Assembly (NCBI RefSeq): GCF_012933365.1
Contig: NZ_JABBVZ010000007.1
Location: forward strand, 1 to 64,000
Source: Sulfobacillus harzensis
Lineage (GTDB): Bacteria > Bacillota > Sulfobacillia > Sulfobacillales > Sulfobacillaceae
DNA length: 64,000 nucleotides
Direction: 5' to 3'
In this document: in pieces, positions 34,211-43,009 of the stretch
How the letters are laid out: every line of letters begins with the position of its first letter
Numbering within the stretch: the first letter of the stretch is position 1
Notes under the pieces: generated by a model
Told to the model about the DNA's origin: nothing
Database searches by the model: none
The model's input: the letters and a program-made list of their open reading frames with translations, nothing else
Made by a program: the position numbers and the translations under genes

Positions 34211-35215
34211 GTGGAAAACCGGAAAGTTACCATTGCCGACGTCGCCAAGAGAGCCAAGGTGTCACCGGCTAGCGTGTCACGGTACCTCAATGGTGTGGAA
34301 GGCAACTTGTCCCCCGACACGGCCGACCGAATAAGGCAGGCCATTGACGAGATGGGCTACCAACCTAACGCTTGGGCGCGGTCTCTGAAAACCCGGCGGA
34401 GCGGACTCTTGGCTGTTGTCGCCGCTGATCTGTCCAATTCCTACGTCCCGTCCGTATTAGACGGGATTGATAGCGCCGCGAACGACGCGGGGTACAGTCT
34501 TATTATCGGCAACGCCAAAAATGATCAGTCTCGGGAAGCGATGCTGCTCGAGCGACTCCATCAGCAACGTATAGAAGGCCTGGTGCTGCAGTCGACAGCG
34601 GAGCACAGCAGCGGTCCTTTGCGGTCCCTGATGGAGTCCGGCATTCCCATTATGCTCATTGACCGTTCGGTTGATGGGCAGTCCGATCTCGATCTGGTGG
34701 CGCTCGACAATAGAGGCGCCATCAGCATGGCCCTGGGACATTTGCGGGCTCAGGGGTTTAGCCAAATTATCTACGTGACCGACCCTCCCGATATGGCCAG
34801 TTCGCGGCGTGAGCGCGAACTAGCGGTGATGGCCAGCCGATCCTCCTGGGCGGCGGTGCGTGTGGTCGTGCGCCGCGATGCGACTCCCGCAGCGTTAGTT
34901 GAGGCCATTGGCGATTTGCTCACCGATTCAGAAAGAACTGCCGTGCTGTGCAGTAACGCGGTCGCAACGCTTTATGCGCTGGATGCCATACAAGCGGGAG
35001 GATGGGCGGTCCCGGGGGAGCTGGGACTGATGATGGTTGACAACCCGGATTGGGCCCCCTATGTGCTGGGCGGCATTACTAGCGTGGCTCAGCCGACCCA
35101 TGACCTGGGACGGCAGGCGGCCATGCGGCTTCTCCATCGGATCCGTCACCCTGCGATTCCCCCCATGGAGATGCGGCTGCCAGGACAATTGATTGTGAGG
35201 AAGTCTACCCAATAA
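34211..35215 (+). CDS. LacI-family transcriptional repressor
   Basis: The 334-residue protein has the LacI headpiece VTIADVAKRAKVSPASVSRY at its very N-terminus, the hinge helix AWARSLKTRRSGLLAVVAAD, and a periplasmic-binding-like sensor domain (FSQIIYVTDP, LMMVDNPDWAPYV). The GTG at 34211 is preceded by GGGGGGA and puts the headpiece in the normal position. It lies between two ACS-type MFS genes, one divergent and one directly downstream, both likely targets. Confidence 0.88.
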   Translation: MENRKVTIADVAKRAKVSPASVSRYLNGVEGNLSPDTADRIRQAIDEMGYQPNAWARSLKTRRSGLLAVVAADLSNSYVPSVLDGIDSAANDAGYSLIIGNAKNDQSREAMLLERLHQQRIEGLVLQSTAEHSSGPLRSLMESGIPIMLIDRSVDGQSDLDLVALDNRGAISMALGHLRAQGFSQIIYVTDPPDMASSRRERELAVMASRSSWAAVRVVVRRDATPAALVEAIGDLLTDSERTAVLCSNAVATLYALDAIQAGGWAVPGELGLMMVDNPDWAPYVLGGITSVAQPTHDLGRQAAMRLLHRIRHPAIPPMEMRLPGQLIVRKSTQ

Positions 35216-35236
35216 AGAGAGGAGCGTGCGTTTCTG

Positions 35237-36514
35237 ATGGATACGACGGGGGCCCGACAGCGTTGGGCTCGTTTAATACCCATAATTTTCATCGTGTACA
35301 GTCTCGCTTACGTGGATCGGGCGAATTTCGGCTTTGGGGCGGCAGCGGGTCTCGCGAAAACACTGCACATTACCGCTGGGGCAACGGCGCTGTTAAGCTC
35401 GTTGTTCTTTTTGGGGTATTTCTTCTTTCAAATTCCCGGAGCCCACTATGCCGAGAAACGAAGTGCCAAGCGCATCGTGTTCTGGGGCATGATTCTTTGG
35501 GGGGTGCTGGCGTCGTTGACCGGGGTGCTCACCAATGTGGGGATGCTCATGGTCGACCGCTTATTGCTGGGAGTGGTGGAGAGTGTCCTGTTCCCATCTT
35601 TATTGGTTTTTAACATCCACTGGTTTTTGAAGCCGGAACGGGCCCGCGCCAATACATTTTTAATCCTGGGCAATCCCGTGACCGTATTGTGGATGTCGGT
35701 AGTTTCTGGGTTTCTCATCGCCGCCATCGGTTGGCAATGGATGTTTATTCTTGAGGGGATTCCCTCCATTGTCATGGCGTTTATCTGGTGGGGATTGATT
35801 AAGGACCACCCTAGCGACGCCACTTGGCTCGATGCACGCCAACAGGAATCCTTTAGCCGGGAGTTGGCCGCTGAGCAACAGGAATTTCGGGAAAAGCCCA
35901 ATTACTGGAAGGCTTTGCGCTCTCGCGATGTGGTGTTATTGGCGGGTCAGTATTTCTTCTGGAGCATCGGCGTATATGGATTTGTTCTATGGCTGCCCTC
36001 CATTGTCAAGGCGGCATCCGGTTTGGGGATTGGGGAGACGGGGCTTATCAGCGCCATCCCGTATTTGCTGGCCATTGTTCTGATGGTGGTGGCTTCTTAT
36101 TTGTCCGACAAGCGGTTGAACCGTAAAATCTTCGTGTGGCCTTCGCTTTTGTTGGCAGGGATTGCGTTATATGCGTCCTTCTCCATCGGCGTGCAACAGT
36201 TCGTTCCCGCGATGATTCTTTTGGTTATTGCCGGCGGCCTGATGTACGCGCCCTACGGTCCGTTCTTTGCCATCATTCCTGACATTGTCCCTCGATCAGC
36301 GTCTGGTGAATCGATGGCCATGATTAACAGTATGGGGGCGCTTGGCTCGTTCGTGGGTTCCTATTTTGTCGGCTATCTGGGGGCGTCTACAGGGGGCCCG
36401 ACAGACGGGTTCTTGTTTATGTCCCTCAGTCTTGTGATTTCCGCCATTTTGACGGCGTTGGTGCGCACCAAAGGGCATCGCCAGGCAGCCAAGCAACCCG
36501 GCCAGGTTGTATAG
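35237..36514 (+). CDS. MFS transporter, ACS family
   Basis: The 425-residue protein with about twelve membrane segments has the ACS opening AYVDRANFGFGAAAGL, then FFLGYFFFQIPGAHYAEKRS, LGVVESVLFPSLLVF and YGFVLWLPSIVKAAS. It is a paralogue of the transporter at 32684 and probably imports a carboxylate with protons. It follows the LacI gene by 21 bases and is followed closely by a 2-hydroxyacid dehydrogenase, suggesting a small LacI-controlled uptake and oxidation unit. Confidence 0.88.
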   Translation: MDTTGARQRWARLIPIIFIVYSLAYVDRANFGFGAAAGLAKTLHITAGATALLSSLFFLGYFFFQIPGAHYAEKRSAKRIVFWGMILWGVLASLTGVLTNVGMLMVDRLLLGVVESVLFPSLLVFNIHWFLKPERARANTFLILGNPVTVLWMSVVSGFLIAAIGWQWMFILEGIPSIVMAFIWWGLIKDHPSDATWLDARQQESFSRELAAEQQEFREKPNYWKALRSRDVVLLAGQYFFWSIGVYGFVLWLPSIVKAASGLGIGETGLISAIPYLLAIVLMVVASYLSDKRLNRKIFVWPSLLLAGIALYASFSIGVQQFVPAMILLVIAGGLMYAPYGPFFAIIPDIVPRSASGESMAMINSMGALGSFVGSYFVGYLGASTGGPTDGFLFMSLSLVISAILTALVRTKGHRQAAKQPGQVV

Positions 36515-36527
36515 CATCTAGCATATT

Positions 36528-37496
36528 ATGGGAAGGACGTTGTCCGTGTATTATTGCAATGCCGTAGAACCGCTGTTTGGATTTGAACAGGTCGACACGT
36601 GCTTCGCCCACTGGGTGGTGGGACCGCCGAAGGAGTCTGAGCTCCGCCGATTTCACGGGATGGTTGCAAGTCCCAATTTTCCGCTCTCGGCCGAGCGGCT
36701 CCGAAGCATGGCTGAGCTCCGGGTGGTCTCGGCGTATGGTGTGGGATACGATTATATTGATGTCGCAGTCGCTTCGGAATTGGGCATTTTGGTGACCAAT
36801 ACGCCGGACGCGGTCACCAATGCGACAGCAGAACTCGGTTTGACGCTGGTGCTGGCGGTCTGTCGAAACGTCCTTGGCCACGATGCCCAAATGCGCCGGA
36901 CCCACCGACCTGGGCAACCCAATCCCACGTTTGCGCAGGCTCGCATGACCCACGACTTTTCCAGCCAAACCGTCGGCATTATCGGTTACGGGCGCATCGG
37001 CCAGCGGTTGGGGAGACTGCTCGAAGCCATCGGTTTTGCCACCCTGTATACCAGAAAGCATGGACCGCTCGAAGGGCACCGAGGATACCGAGACATGGAC
37101 GATTTATTGGCTGAATCTGATGTGGTGGTGGTGGCCACGCCGTTGACATCTGATACGTTTCACTTGATTGATCAAATAGCCTTGCGACGCATGAAGCCTG
37201 AGGCTGCGCTGGTCAATATCGGGCGAGGCGCATGTGTTGACGAGAGTGCCCTGATCGAGGCATTGGATGCCGGCCGGCTGGCGGGAGCAGCCTTAGACGT
37301 TTTCGAACATGAGCCCCGCGTGAGCGAGAGACTCGTGGCCCTGCCGCAGGTCATCCTATCCCCGCACGTGGGTACGTTGACACAAGAGACTCGGATGCTC
37401 ATGACACGCCAAGCGATAGACAACGTGAAGGCAGGGTTGGAGGGCCGCGCGCAAAACGCTGTGAACGCCGCCGCTTGGACCCGCAATCGACGCTGA
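36528..37496 (+). CDS. D-isomer-specific 2-hydroxyacid dehydrogenase
   Basis: This protein of up to 322 residues has VSAYGVGYDYIDV, the NAD motif IIGYGRIGQRLGRLL, the substrate arginine in VNIGRGACVDE, the glutamate in FEHEPRVSE and the catalytic histidine in LSPHVGTLT. It belongs to the glyoxylate/hydroxypyruvate reductase group. A GTG at 36546, eight bases after GGAAGGA, is a good alternative start. It should act on the compound imported by the preceding MFS carrier. Confidence 0.87.
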   Translation: MGRTLSVYYCNAVEPLFGFEQVDTCFAHWVVGPPKESELRRFHGMVASPNFPLSAERLRSMAELRVVSAYGVGYDYIDVAVASELGILVTNTPDAVTNATAELGLTLVLAVCRNVLGHDAQMRRTHRPGQPNPTFAQARMTHDFSSQTVGIIGYGRIGQRLGRLLEAIGFATLYTRKHGPLEGHRGYRDMDDLLAESDVVVVATPLTSDTFHLIDQIALRRMKPEAALVNIGRGACVDESALIEALDAGRLAGAALDVFEHEPRVSERLVALPQVILSPHVGTLTQETRMLMTRQAIDNVKAGLEGRAQNAVNAAAWTRNRR

Positions 37497-37518
37497 TGGA
37501 AGAAGACCCGGCCAGTCT

Positions 37519-37552
37519 TCCGCTCTCGCCGTCCTGTGCCAGCGAGAGCGGA
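37519..37552. terminator. Terminator-like hairpin between convergent genes
   Basis: TCCGCTCTCGC (37519-37529) and GCGAGAGCGGA (37542-37552) form a perfect 11-base stem with a 12-base loop. It lies between the 2-hydroxyacid dehydrogenase and the convergent PyrE-like gene. No U-tract is present on either side. Confidence 0.55.
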
Positions 37553-37596
37553 GGATTGGCTGTGTGGATTCGGGAGTGCTTGAAGAGCCGGGGCCA

Positions 37597-38169
37597 TTAC
37601 GTTTTGGGTTTGGTCAACGGCACTCCATCGCGGCAGAGCGGACAGCATTCTGGCGTCCACATCGCCACCGGCTCTTGAAGGGCGAAGACTGGGCGATAGG
37701 GGACAGGCCAAGAGATCGTCGATCCCCGATGAACAAGGGCCCCGATGGCAACCACGACGCCCCCTTGGGTTTCGACGGCACGCATGACCTTTTGTATAGA
37801 ACTCCCGGTGGCGACCGCATCTTCGATTACAATCACCGGCTCGCCCGATTCTAGAGAATTGGGTGGGAGCGCCATGCGGCCGTCGGCGGTCTTTTCGGCA
37901 ATCAAGACCCGTCGGTGCGATTGCGCGGCGGTCGCGTAGGCAGGAATGATGCCTCCTAACGCGGCTCCTACCAGTGTTTTGGCAGGATAGGGGTGCAGAA
38001 GCTGGGCCAGGGCTTCGGCCCATCGGTCCATGCGTTCAGGATATTCCCCCAAACGGGCCATGAGAAAGAATCGGGGACTATGATAGCCGGTGGTGAGAAG
38101 AAAGTGTCCACGCAAGTCGGCTCCCGTTTCCGTTAAATCGGCTTCGAAGACCGTGTTGTCACGATTCAT
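37597..38169 (-). CDS. PyrE-like orotate phosphoribosyltransferase family protein
   Basis: This 190-residue type I phosphoribosyltransferase has the PRPP loop VIVIEDAVATGSS and an orotate-transferase-like N-terminus (LTETGADLRGHFLLTTGYHSP). The end of the protein has a CCPLC cluster that may bind a metal. It could convert orotate and PRPP to OMP, or act as a sensor or salvage enzyme in the orotate locus. No pyrB, pyrF or car genes are near. The ATG at 38169 follows GGGAGGG; the longer frame upstream overlaps the previous gene. Confidence 0.8.
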   Translation of the reverse strand: MNRDNTVFEADLTETGADLRGHFLLTTGYHSPRFFLMARLGEYPERMDRWAEALAQLLHPYPAKTLVGAALGGIIPAYATAAQSHRRVLIAEKTADGRMALPPNSLESGEPVIVIEDAVATGSSIQKVMRAVETQGGVVVAIGALVHRGSTISWPVPYRPVFALQEPVAMWTPECCPLCRDGVPLTKPKT

Positions 38170-39094
38170 ATTCAGGCCCTCCCTTTTCTTCAACCCAGCG
38201 GCGGAGCACATACTCTGCCAGAACTAAATCCTCCGATTCAATACCTTGGGAGACGAAGATGGAAATGGCGTTCGGGTCCGTTCGCGAAGGCTGCAACGCT
38301 AATGGTGTGACCCGCGACCATTGCTCCTCGGCCAAGCCTAACAGCAGGTCACCCGATTCAATCCGAGCACCCTCGATGTGATCGGTGGCGATGGCGGAGG
38401 CCCGGGCAAAGGTTTCCGAGTCGACCTCGGCATGCTCGGGGTGATTGGATCCGACGGCATTAAGGTGGACGCCGGGCTTGAGCCAGGCTCCGTGAATGAC
38501 TGGCGTCCGTGCCGTTGTCGCCGTCACGATGAGGTCGGCCTGTCTTGCATAGGGCTCCACATTGTCAACGGAATTGATTGCAATCGCTTGGGGCAGGTGG
38601 CTTTGTATTCGGTGGACAAAGTGCTCGCGATTCGCGGCATTGCGGGAGTAGACCCAGATTTGCTCTATACGACGAACGCGACTCAACGCTAAAGCCTGCG
38701 TCTCTGCTTGAAATCCGGTTCCCACTAGCAGCAGGGTGGCTGCGTCTTTGCGGGCCATGATGTCGGTCGCCACCGCGGACATCGCTCCGGTACGCAATTG
38801 CCCGAGTCGGTTGGCATCAAACATGCCTAAGAGTGCACCGGTTCGGCTGTTCCATAAGAAGAGCTTAAAGGATCCGCGGCGGGCACCGGTCGTATAGAGT
38901 TTGGCCGAGAACAAATGCGATGCCCGATCCACCGAGGCCATGGTCGCCAAGTACATGTCGCCGTCCTCAAGGCGGCGCCGGGGAAGCACCTCTATCTGGT
39001 TCCGGCGCGTTCGGTGCAACAGATCGCGCATGGCTTCGATAGCCACGTCCATGGAAATTATGCGGTCAATTTGCGCCTCATTCAGTTGCAACAT
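38159..39094 (-). CDS. Ornithine cyclodeaminase/mu-crystallin family oxidoreductase
   Basis: This 311-residue protein has family motifs LGQLRTGAMSAVAT, LLLVGTGFQAETQ (NAD(P) loop) and GVHLNAVGSNHPEHAEVD. The family includes ornithine cyclodeaminase, alanine dehydrogenase and the iminosuccinate reductase of the beta-hydroxyaspartate cycle. Next to a carbamoylase that may release aspartate, an aspartate/iminosuccinate role is attractive but unproven. The ATG at 39094 follows AAGGAGGGG and overlaps the upstream carbamoylase by 17 bases. Confidence 0.82.
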   Translation of the reverse strand: MLQLNEAQIDRIISMDVAIEAMRDLLHRTRRNQIEVLPRRRLEDGDMYLATMASVDRASHLFSAKLYTTGARRGSFKLFLWNSRTGALLGMFDANRLGQLRTGAMSAVATDIMARKDAATLLLVGTGFQAETQALALSRVRRIEQIWVYSRNAANREHFVHRIQSHLPQAIAINSVDNVEPYARQADLIVTATTARTPVIHGAWLKPGVHLNAVGSNHPEHAEVDSETFARASAIATDHIEGARIESGDLLLGLAEEQWSRVTPLALQPSRTDPNAISIFVSQGIESEDLVLAEYVLRRWVEEKGGPEYES

Positions 39095-40319
39095 GGGAGT
39101 CCCCTCCTTGGAACTGGCGGTGTATGGCCCGAACGGCGTGATAATAGGCGTCGAGCGCGATACGCACGTCGTCGTGGCCAATGAACTCTGCGCCATTGTG
39201 GGAAATCCCGCTGGGATTTCGGACGAACAGCATGGCGGTAGGCAGATGACGCGACAATGGGAGGCTGTCATGGCTGGGCCAACTAAGAATGGGCTGATGG
39301 GGTATGCCAGCTTCAGTCAAGGTTTGCGACAGGAGGGCGACTAATCGAGAGTCGAGCGCCCCCGGCTCTTCGCCGCTAATCTGTCCGAGACTCGCCTGAA
39401 CGCCGCGCCGTTCGCTGATGTTCTTGAGTACCTCATTCAAATCGGAGCGGTACTGCTTTAAGAGCCTCCCCGACTGGACGCGCACATCAATGGTGGCGCG
39501 GCACTCGCCGGCAATCACGTTGGGGGCGCCCGGGCTGGCTGATATCTGCGTGATGGTGGTACGCAGCCCCGCATCTTCCCGTTCTTGGCTCATGCGCTCC
39601 ACGGCCGCAATCACTTCAGCCATGGCCGCCAAGGCATCATGCCGCCGCGCCATGGGGGTACCCGCCGAATGATTGGCCTGGCCTGTGAGGCTTACCTGCC
39701 ACCGTTGCGGTGCGGCGATGGCGGTCACCACTCCCATGGGGACGCCCGCCTCGTAAAGCTCCGTGCCTTGCTCAATGTGGAGCTCCAGCGCGGCGAGAAT
39801 CTGATAGTCATGAAGCTGTAAAGTGGGCTTTTTCGGATAGCCATAGGTGGAAGCTACCACATCTGCCAAGCGCCGCCCCCTGCCGTCGGTCGTATCCCAG
39901 TAGTGGGGGCGGTCTTCGCCAACGGCGAGACGGCTTCCGAAGGTGCTGATGCCAAAGCGGCTCGACTCCTCCGAGGACCAGTCGACGAGGAGCAGGCCGG
40001 GGGATTCGGTCCAATGAGCAGCGACCACGGTGGCCGCTAGCACGCCTAGAATACCGTCAAAGTGGCCGCCCTGGGGGACGGTATCCGTATGCGAGCTTAA
40101 CAGCACGTACGGAGGGGAACCCGAGATTCCGACGAGGTTGCCCACTCCGTCGATGTCCGTTTTGAGACCCATTTGGTTCCAGATGTCGCGCAGCCATCGG
40201 CGTGACGCATGGTCGCTGTACGTAAACGCCACCCGGTTGGCGGCTTCAGACCCGGGTGATTCGGTGAACTCGCGCAACTCTCGCCAGAGTTTCTCAAATA
40301 GGGGGAAGTAGTCTTCCAT
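39078..40319 (-). CDS. M20-family N-carbamoyl-amino acid hydrolase (ureidosuccinase-like)
   Basis: This 413-residue M20 amidohydrolase keeps the two-metal site: SSHTDTVPQGGHFDGILGV, SSEESSRFG, LELHIEQGTEL and SHNGAEF. The family covers N-carbamoyl-L-amino acid hydrolases, N-carbamoyl-aspartate hydrolase and allantoate amidohydrolase. With pyrD and pyrK directly upstream and a dihydroorotase-like gene across the divergent promoter, N-carbamoyl-aspartate is the most economical substrate; allantoate is the main alternative. The ATG at 40319 follows AAGGAGG. Confidence 0.87.
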   Translation of the reverse strand: MEDYFPLFEKLWRELREFTESPGSEAANRVAFTYSDHASRRWLRDIWNQMGLKTDIDGVGNLVGISGSPPYVLLSSHTDTVPQGGHFDGILGVLAATVVAAHWTESPGLLLVDWSSEESSRFGISTFGSRLAVGEDRPHYWDTTDGRGRRLADVVASTYGYPKKPTLQLHDYQILAALELHIEQGTELYEAGVPMGVVTAIAAPQRWQVSLTGQANHSAGTPMARRHDALAAMAEVIAAVERMSQEREDAGLRTTITQISASPGAPNVIAGECRATIDVRVQSGRLLKQYRSDLNEVLKNISERRGVQASLGQISGEEPGALDSRLVALLSQTLTEAGIPHQPILSWPSHDSLPLSRHLPTAMLFVRNPSGISHNGAEFIGHDDVRIALDAYYHAVRAIHRQFQGGDSHVATE

Positions 40320-40335
40320 GTGCTTTTCCTCCTTG

Positions 40336-41250
40336 TTAGGCAGGCTTCGCGATGCCAATGATGTCTGCGATTTGGGCGATGCCTTGATCGGCGAGATACC
40401 GGTCGAGGCCGTTAATGATGTCCATCATGGCGGCCGGATGGGCAAAGGTGGCGGTGCCGACTTGAACGGCCGATGCCCCCGCCATGAGATACATCAATGC
40501 GTCATCCACGGTGCGAATGCCGCCGCATCCGATGACGGGGACACTGGTGTGCTGGGCGATATCCCACACCATAGATAAGCCAATAGGCAAAATGGCAGGA
40601 CCCGACAGGCCGCCGGTAAAATGGCCCAAAATGGCCTTCTGACGCTCAATATTGATGGCCATCGCACGAATCGTATTAATCGCCACAACGGCGTCAGCTC
40701 CCGCATCATGAGCGATGGCGGCCATGGGGGCGATGGTGGTGACATTGGGAGAGAGCTTGGCCCAAAGCGGCTTGACGGTGGCGGCCCGGGCCGCTTGAAC
40801 GGCATCTCGCAAGAGAATCGGGTCTTGCGCCGGCATGAGATGGGTCTTGAGGTTGGGGCAGGAAAGATTAAGCTCAATGGCTACGACTTCCGGCCAACGG
40901 CTGCAAGCTTGCGTCAGCTGGGCATATTCGTCGGGTGAATAACCAGCCACGCTGATGACCAAGGGGCACGGCACTCCGCCATACACGGACCGGAACTTGT
41001 CTTGAAATGCCGCCAACCCGGGGGACGGGATGCCGATAGAGTTGATCAGTCCAGCCGGCGTTTCGGCCAGACGTGATGGGGGGTTGCCGGGCTGCGGATG
41101 AAGCGTAATACTTTTTGGGATTAATGCGCCGAGTCGCGCGACATCGACAGGCGTGCGCACATCGGGATGATAGTCGAAGGTTCCGGACGCAGGCATGACG
41201 GGATTGGGAAGGGGCAGTCCCGCGACATGGCAGGCAAGCCGGTTAGCCAC
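40336..41250 (-). CDS. pyrD: Dihydroorotate dehydrogenase, class 1B catalytic subunit (PyrD)
   Basis: This 304-residue FMN protein has NPVMPASGTFDY, LINSIGIPSPG, IELNLSCPNL with the active-site cysteine region, KPLWAKLSPNV and PVIGCGGIRTVDDALMYL. Class 1B enzymes work with PyrK and couple orotate/dihydroorotate to NAD(H), which can run in the reductive, degradative direction. The GTG at 41250 follows a GGAGGTG site. The upstream pyrK stop is one base away. The pairing with amidohydrolases rather than with pyrB/pyrF points to catabolism. Confidence 0.92.
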   Translation of the reverse strand: MANRLACHVAGLPLPNPVMPASGTFDYHPDVRTPVDVARLGALIPKSITLHPQPGNPPSRLAETPAGLINSIGIPSPGLAAFQDKFRSVYGGVPCPLVISVAGYSPDEYAQLTQACSRWPEVVAIELNLSCPNLKTHLMPAQDPILLRDAVQAARAATVKPLWAKLSPNVTTIAPMAAIAHDAGADAVVAINTIRAMAINIERQKAILGHFTGGLSGPAILPIGLSMVWDIAQHTSVPVIGCGGIRTVDDALMYLMAGASAVQVGTATFAHPAAMMDIINGLDRYLADQGIAQIADIIGIAKPA

Positions 41251-41251
41251 C

Positions 41252-42010
41252 TTAAAGCACCTCCTCCAATGGCAGGGCGGGACCATCCAGACAAATGAGC
41301 CGACCGTGGTTCCCGATGGCGCACCCCTTGCAATAGCCAACGCCGCAGGCCATCTTCTCCTCGACAAAGGATTGCGCCCTAAATCCAAATTGAGCCGCCA
41401 ACATCAGGACGTGCTGCGCCAGGCGGCCGGATCCCGCCACTATCGCCATCGCCGGTATGAACCCGCCCTCGAGATCGCGCGCCAATTGCTCCGTGACCAG
41501 CGTGTGGGGGCCGTCCAATTCGGCAACATGCGTGGCCAAGGGACCAAGCTCCACAAAGCGTCGCTCTTCCAGCAGCAATGGGCGGGTCCGCGCGGAAAGA
41601 TAAGAACGGACGGGAATTCCTAGTTGGACTGCCGCCTCGGCAATGGGAAGTAGTGGCGTAATCCCAACGCCGCGCCCTATTAGGGCAAGGGGGCCGTGCT
41701 GGGGAACCAACGGTGTGCCCAAAGGGCCAATGAGACGAAGCCGCGATCCGGGTCCTAGGCGGCTTAACCGTTCGGTGCCGGGACCGACGACGCGATAGTA
41801 GATAGCCAAGACGGCTCGCTCAGTGTCGAACCGAATGGGCGCCATGGCCCGGGGTAGCAAAGGATGCACATCCCACCCGGACAACATGACAAATTGGCCC
41901 GGCTGGCTGGCTGGCGCAATGTTTGGAGCCCGGACTTCCAAAAAAAAGACGTCCCGGTCCACCCGACAGTTGTTCAGGACAGTTCCCTCATCCTCGGTCC
42001 ACGGGCTCAT
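41252..42010 (-). CDS. pyrK: Dihydroorotate dehydrogenase electron-transfer subunit (PyrK)
   Basis: This 252-residue ferredoxin-reductase-like protein has the FAD region PGQFVMLSGWDVHPLLPRAMA, the NAD-binding GRGVGITPLLPIAEA and the C-terminal [2Fe-2S] cysteines in KMACGVGYCKGCAIG plus ICLDGP. It passes electrons between NAD(H) and the FMN of PyrD. The ATG at 42010 follows GAGGGA. It is the first gene of the minus-strand operon, with promoter and operator directly upstream. Confidence 0.92.
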   Translation of the reverse strand: MSPWTEDEGTVLNNCRVDRDVFFLEVRAPNIAPASQPGQFVMLSGWDVHPLLPRAMAPIRFDTERAVLAIYYRVVGPGTERLSRLGPGSRLRLIGPLGTPLVPQHGPLALIGRGVGITPLLPIAEAAVQLGIPVRSYLSARTRPLLLEERRFVELGPLATHVAELDGPHTLVTEQLARDLEGGFIPAMAIVAGSGRLAQHVLMLAAQFGFRAQSFVEEKMACGVGYCKGCAIGNHGRLICLDGPALPLEEVL

Positions 42011-42022
42011 ACAAAATCCCTC

Positions 42023-42039
42023 GTTTCGAAATATGGAAC
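42023..42039. promoter_or_regulatory. IclR-type operator candidate in front of pyrK
   Basis: GTTTCGAAATATGGAAC is an imperfect palindrome matching the perfect one at 42979-42995 at 13 of 17 positions. It lies just downstream of the predicted minus-strand transcription start. A further GTTTCGA at 42043-42049 repeats the half-site 20 bases on, about two helical turns. Confidence 0.55.
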
Positions 42040-42049
42040 TATGTTTCGA

Positions 42050-42078
42050 TTTATACGTTAATTTTACGATAAAATCAA
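42050..42078 (-). promoter_or_regulatory. Predicted promoter of the pyrK-pyrD operon
   Basis: Read on the minus strand, TTGATT (plus 42073-42078) and TATAAA (plus 42050-42055) are separated by exactly 17 bases. Transcription should start near 42043, right before the operator candidate. Confidence 0.6.
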
Positions 42079-42135
42079 GAGAGCAAGACTCGGTCAAGCT
42101 GTTTTTTCAGAGAAGTCGGAAAGGATGGGGATGAG

Positions 42136-42891
42136 TTGGACAAGTCGGTTGCGAAGTTGGTGAAAGTGATGGAGGCGGTGGCAAGCCATGGCGACCGCGG
42201 GGCAGGCACCACCGAAATCGCCAGGCAAATAGATTGGCCTAAAGGGACAGCGTCCCGTGTCCTGACCTCGTTGGAGGAATATGGGCTTTTGGAGCGGGAC
42301 GTGGTCTCTAAAGCGTATCGCATCGGGCCGCAAGTGTTGAAATGGGCCTCGGCGTTGGTGAGCCCTGGAGCCCGCCAGCATGCCGTTCGCGCGCGCATGG
42401 CGGAATTCGCTGGCTCGGCTCATCTCTGTGTGTATTTATGCGAGCTGATTGGTACTCAGATTGTCTGTACCGATGTCGCCTATCCGCCCTTGTCCAATCG
42501 TTATTTTGCCAGGGTGGGGGCGGTAATGCCGCTTAATGCTGCGGCAGCCGCCAAGGTCATTGGAGCTTTTTTGCCCTCCGATCAGTTGGAGGAACTTATC
42601 GCTAAATGTCCTTTTGACCGTCTCACGGACAAGACGCTGACCGATCCGGCGGCCTTGCGCCGCGATTTAGAGCAGGTGCAGGGGCGCCGGTATGCCACGT
42701 GCTATGAAGAGATGGAACCGGGGGTGGCCGCCTTTTCCGTGCCGGTCATGCTGGACGGGTCGGGTGCCAGTCTGTCGGTGGTGGGATCGGCTCGCGACTT
42801 TAAGAAAAACCAGTCCAGCATCCTTCAGTCCCTCAGGGAATTGGCCGTGGAGATAGAGGCTTTCTCGCTGGTGCCCGGGGGCCATCGGTAA
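42136..42891 (+). CDS. IclR-family transcriptional regulator
   Basis: This 251-residue protein has an IclR helix-turn-helix, GTTEIARQIDWPKGTASRVL, then a GAF-like effector domain ending in the typical VMLDGSGASLSVVG segment. It is divergent from pyrK and precedes the MFS/amidohydrolase operon, so it is the natural controller of both arms. The start is a TTG; ATG codons just upstream are out of frame. AAAGGA lies about ten bases before it. Confidence 0.87.
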   Translation: MDKSVAKLVKVMEAVASHGDRGAGTTEIARQIDWPKGTASRVLTSLEEYGLLERDVVSKAYRIGPQVLKWASALVSPGARQHAVRARMAEFAGSAHLCVYLCELIGTQIVCTDVAYPPLSNRYFARVGAVMPLNAAAAAKVIGAFLPSDQLEELIAKCPFDRLTDKTLTDPAALRRDLEQVQGRRYATCYEEMEPGVAAFSVPVMLDGSGASLSVVGSARDFKKNQSSILQSLRELAVEIEAFSLVPGGHR

Positions 42892-42920
42892 ACGCGCAAA
42901 ACAAAAATTTCAGAATCATA

Positions 42921-42950
42921 TTGACACCATCTGCCCGCCTCCCGTAGTCT
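42921..42950 (+). promoter_or_regulatory. Predicted promoter of the MFS/amidohydrolase operon
   Basis: A perfect TTGACA (42921-42926) is followed after 18 bases by TAGTCT (42945-42950), a weak -10 box. A weak core promoter just upstream of an operator is typical of inducible genes. Confidence 0.5.
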
Positions 42951-42978
42951 TAAATCACATCGCAGGAAGTGCAACTGA

Positions 42979-42995
42979 GTTTCAAATAATGAAAC
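42979..42995. promoter_or_regulatory. IclR-type operator candidate in front of the MFS gene
   Basis: GTTTCA and TGAAAC form perfect six-base arms around AATAA. It lies between the predicted transcription start and the ribosome binding site, a road-block position, and resembles the site upstream of pyrK. Confidence 0.6.
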
Positions 42996-43009
42996 AAGGA
43001 GGGAGTCTC

